Positions 44,637 to 46,575 of a stretch of 46,575 bases of DNA are shown one piece after another (position 1 is the stretch's first letter; the number at the start of each line of letters is the position of its first letter). The stretch comes from an uncultured Flavobacteriaceae bacterium. Lineage in GTDB: Bacteria; Bacteroidota; Bacteroidia; Flavobacteriales; Flavobacteriaceae. Below the pieces are notes generated by a model that searched no databases, was not told where the DNA came from, and saw only the letters and a program-made list of their open reading frames with translations. A program made the position numbers and the translations under genes. The stretch lies in assembly GCA_937924845.1 (NCBI GenBank), contig CALDUQ010000004.1:1-46575 (forward strand). Reading direction: 5' to 3'.

Positions 44637-45962
44637 TTATTTGTTGGCCTCGTAAAACTCTTTTAGTTGCGGTAATCCGTAAGGCTTTGAAATAATGTTT
44701 TTGTTTTTGTCAAGTACATAATAACTTGGGGTTGACCTTACAGCATAATCGGCAGCAACTTTGTTATCCCATTTGTTGTCGCCAAATACATGTGTGAATT
44801 TTGGATATTTCTTAATTTCTTCAGTCCAATTGGCAGCCTCTTTTTCAAGTCCAATCGCTACTACTTTAAATTCATTGTCATTAAGCGTGTTTAAGTAGTC
44901 GTTTAATAAAGGTAGTTCTTTTAAACAGTGGCTGCAAGTGCTGCTCCAAAATAAAACAATATAGCGTTTAGCGCCTTTAAGGTTGTAAAGAGTGTTACTT
45001 GTGTTAGCTACCTTATCAATATTAAAGTTTGGTGCTTTTTTGCCAATAGCAAGCTTTAAGTAATCATTTAGCGCTTTTGTTAATTGCTTATCGTTAGTTT
45101 TTTTGCTAATATTAAGTAAATATGTTTCTGCTAAGTATGAGGCTGAAGATTCAGCTTTTTCTCTAGCTAAGCTTCTCATAATGTTTGATAAAATATTACG
45201 CTGATTTTGAAGTGATGAAGCAGCAATTTTGGATGTTAAAACATCAATATTTTGTTGGTAACTATGATTTTGATTTTTTTGAGAATCAACGTTTTTTAAA
45301 ACATAATTAGCCGTATAAGCATTAAGTAAATCTGATGTTTGTAGGTAAATGTTGTTGAAATCAATATGATCAAAAAAGTGAGATTTTAAATTAGCAGTGT
45401 AGGTGTTATAATCTTCATAGTTTTTTGGAATATAAGTGCGGCTTGCTTTTATAAAATTATGCGCAATATAACCTGTAGAGTTGGCCTCATATTGCCCCTG
45501 TAAAATACGTAATTTCTTAAATTTATTTTGTATTACTTCTTTATCATGAGGTGTTGTAGTGTATAAGTTTTCGATTTCATTCTTTAATTTTGAGGCTTGA
45601 TTAGAATAAGACTGTAATAATGTGTTTTCTTTAGATTTGATAAAGTTAACACCTGATTTGTCGTTATAATTTACCACAATATTTTCTTTACCGTTATAGA
45701 TAACTTGAAATTGACATTCATTTTGAGGTACAGAATAGGTAATCCTATAAATGCCTTTTTTAGCGGAAGCATCTAATTTAATTTCAAAATTGCCTAACGA
45801 ATCTAATTTTGAATGCGCAATGTAATTTGATTTGTTTAATTCTATTTTATAAAGAATAATGTTTTCAAAATTTTTTGCTGGTAAAAACTTTCCTGTTATG
45901 GTATGTTGTGCTAAAGTTAAAAACGGAAGCGTAAGTATAAAAATTAATAATCTTTCTTTCAT
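44637..45962 (-). CDS. Secreted TlpA-like redoxin
   Basis: 441-aa protein with signal peptide MKERLLIFILTLPFLTLA cut before QHT. The N-terminal 100 residues have the DUF4369-like pattern TITGKFLPAKNFENIILYKI and SLGNFEIKLDA; the middle is helical; the C-terminal 140 residues are a thioredoxin fold, FWSSTCSHCLKELPLL with redox CSHC near 341-344, and ending RSTPSYYVLDKNKNIISKP with cis-proline TP. Bacteroidota carry many of these periplasmic thiol proteins; partner substrates are not known. Sits between yraN (convergent) and mfd. Confidence 0.9.
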   Translation of the reverse strand: MKERLLIFILTLPFLTLAQHTITGKFLPAKNFENIILYKIELNKSNYIAHSKLDSLGNFEIKLDASAKKGIYRITYSVPQNECQFQVIYNGKENIVVNYNDKSGVNFIKSKENTLLQSYSNQASKLKNEIENLYTTTPHDKEVIQNKFKKLRILQGQYEANSTGYIAHNFIKASRTYIPKNYEDYNTYTANLKSHFFDHIDFNNIYLQTSDLLNAYTANYVLKNVDSQKNQNHSYQQNIDVLTSKIAASSLQNQRNILSNIMRSLAREKAESSASYLAETYLLNISKKTNDKQLTKALNDYLKLAIGKKAPNFNIDKVANTSNTLYNLKGAKRYIVLFWSSTCSHCLKELPLLNDYLNTLNDNEFKVVAIGLEKEAANWTEEIKKYPKFTHVFGDNKWDNKVAADYAVRSTPSYYVLDKNKNIISKPYGLPQLKEFYEANK

Positions 45963-45998
45963 TTTAAAATGTGTATTAAATTGGTATGTAATTAAAAA

Positions 45999-46575
45999 TT
46001 AGGCTAAAACTTTTTCAATTTTTTGTAAGGCACTATAAATAGTTTTTACATTATCAAAAGTAAACAATAATCGCAAGCCATTTCGGGTTTGTTTTTCTTT
46101 CATTTTACAAATATTGGGATTATGTTGTACAAATTGTATGACTTTTCCAAAAGTAGGACTTTGGTAATAGGCACTTTGTTGGTTGTATACAAAGTACCCA
46201 ATTAACTTACCTTGTTTTAAAACTACTTTTTCGAGGCCTATTTTAGTGCAAATCCATTTAATGCGCATGCTGTTTAGCAGGTCAATTACCTGTGTTGGTA
46301 ATCCGCCAAAGCGATCGATTAATTTGGCTTCAAATACTTTGAGTTGTGCTTCGGTTTTTAAGGTGTTAAGCTCGGTGTATAAATTTAAACGTTCGGATAT
46401 GTTGTTGATGTAATCATCTGGAAATAGTAATTCAAAGTCGGTATCAATAGTGATATCTTTTACATATTCTTTATTTTCTATATCTTCGGGATATAAGTCT
46501 TTAAATTCATCTTCTTTAAGCTCGTCTATCGCTTCTTTTAATATTTTTTGATAGGTGTCAAAGCCTATTTCGTTA
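45999..46575 (-). CDS. mfd: Transcription-repair coupling factor Mfd, 3' part only
   Basis: C-terminal 191 residues of Mfd, the ATPase that removes RNA polymerase stalled at DNA damage and recruits UvrA. The minus-strand frame is open to the edge of the window; ATG 46268 is an internal methionine. Seen: GFDTYQKILKEAIDELK and YPEDIENKEYV (end of the translocase), then LYTELNTLKTEAQLKVFE and DRFGGLPTQVIDLLN of the C-terminal TRCF domain, ending QKIEKVLA. The translocase motifs lie outside the window. Confidence 0.93.
   Translation of the reverse strand, partial: NEIGFDTYQKILKEAIDELKEDEFKDLYPEDIENKEYVKDITIDTDFELLFPDDYINNISERLNLYTELNTLKTEAQLKVFEAKLIDRFGGLPTQVIDLLNSMRIKWICTKIGLEKVVLKQGKLIGYFVYNQQSAYYQSPTFGKVIQFVQHNPNICKMKEKQTRNGLRLLFTFDNVKTIYSALQKIEKVLA

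Noticed and set aside
45999-46268. Separate 89-aa gene at the right end
   Set aside because: The frame runs on to the window edge with clear Mfd sequence; ATG 46268 is internal.
1-46575. Mobile elements, CRISPR arrays, tRNA or rRNA genes
   Set aside because: No transposase, integrase, repeat-spacer array, cloverleaf or rRNA-like stretch was found on reading both strands.

Overview
The window is AT-rich chromosomal DNA from a member of the Bacteroidota, almost certainly a marine Flavobacteriaceae. This rests on the gene families (Cytophaga-type L-threonine dehydrogenase, HTTM/gamma-carboxylase-like protein, DUF4286, large TPR lipoprotein-type genes), on many upstream boxes matching the Bacteroidota promoter -7 element TAnnTTTG, on A-rich rather than Shine-Dalgarno-like start regions, and on intergenic GTG and TTG starts. 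It looks like ordinary core genome: no insertion sequence, prophage, CRISPR array, tRNA or rRNA gene was seen. Both ends cut genes: a sensor histidine kinase on the left and mfd on the right.

Layout. 1-9.3 kb: histidine kinase 3' end, hit-greA, a small Rieske-like lipoprotein, clpS, a BcrA-type ABC exporter pair, a cryptic kinase-fold protein, a Tas-like aldo/keto reductase, exonuclease III, L-threonine 3-dehydrogenase and a small lipoprotein. 9.3-21.2 kb, all on the plus strand: M13 peptidase, pth-ribF-HTTM, serS, a TPR protein, DUF4286, rsmA, mgtE and a secreted lipoprotein built from two near-identical lamin-tail-like repeats. 21.2-33.1 kb, all on the minus strand: a continuous threonine/branched-chain amino-acid block, ilvD-ilvB-ilvN-ilvC-ilvA followed by thrA-thrB-thrC. 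Together these make threonine from aspartate and then isoleucine and valine precursors from threonine and pyruvate. 33.4-38.8 kb plus: metK with a structured leader, then a four-gene operon of secreted proteins of unknown function. 38.9-46.6 kb: tex, metG, LD-carboxypeptidase, yraN, a TlpA-like redoxin and the 3' part of mfd.

Regulatory RNA is the most interesting content. A classical transcription attenuator precedes thrA: a 15-residue leader peptide with nine Thr/Ile codons, whose stop codon lies inside an antiterminator arm that competes with an intrinsic terminator. metK has a leader resembling a SAM-II riboswitch with an enlarged loop, plus a downstream strand complementary to the aptamer in three blocks. 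greA has a terminator-like hairpin at the very start of its predicted mRNA, and a strong terminator hairpin separates ilvC from ilvA.

The best candidates for undescribed biology are the secreted four-gene operon (35113-38783) and the kinase-like protein at 4699-5784. All assignments are by reading the sequence and from memory of families; no searches were run.
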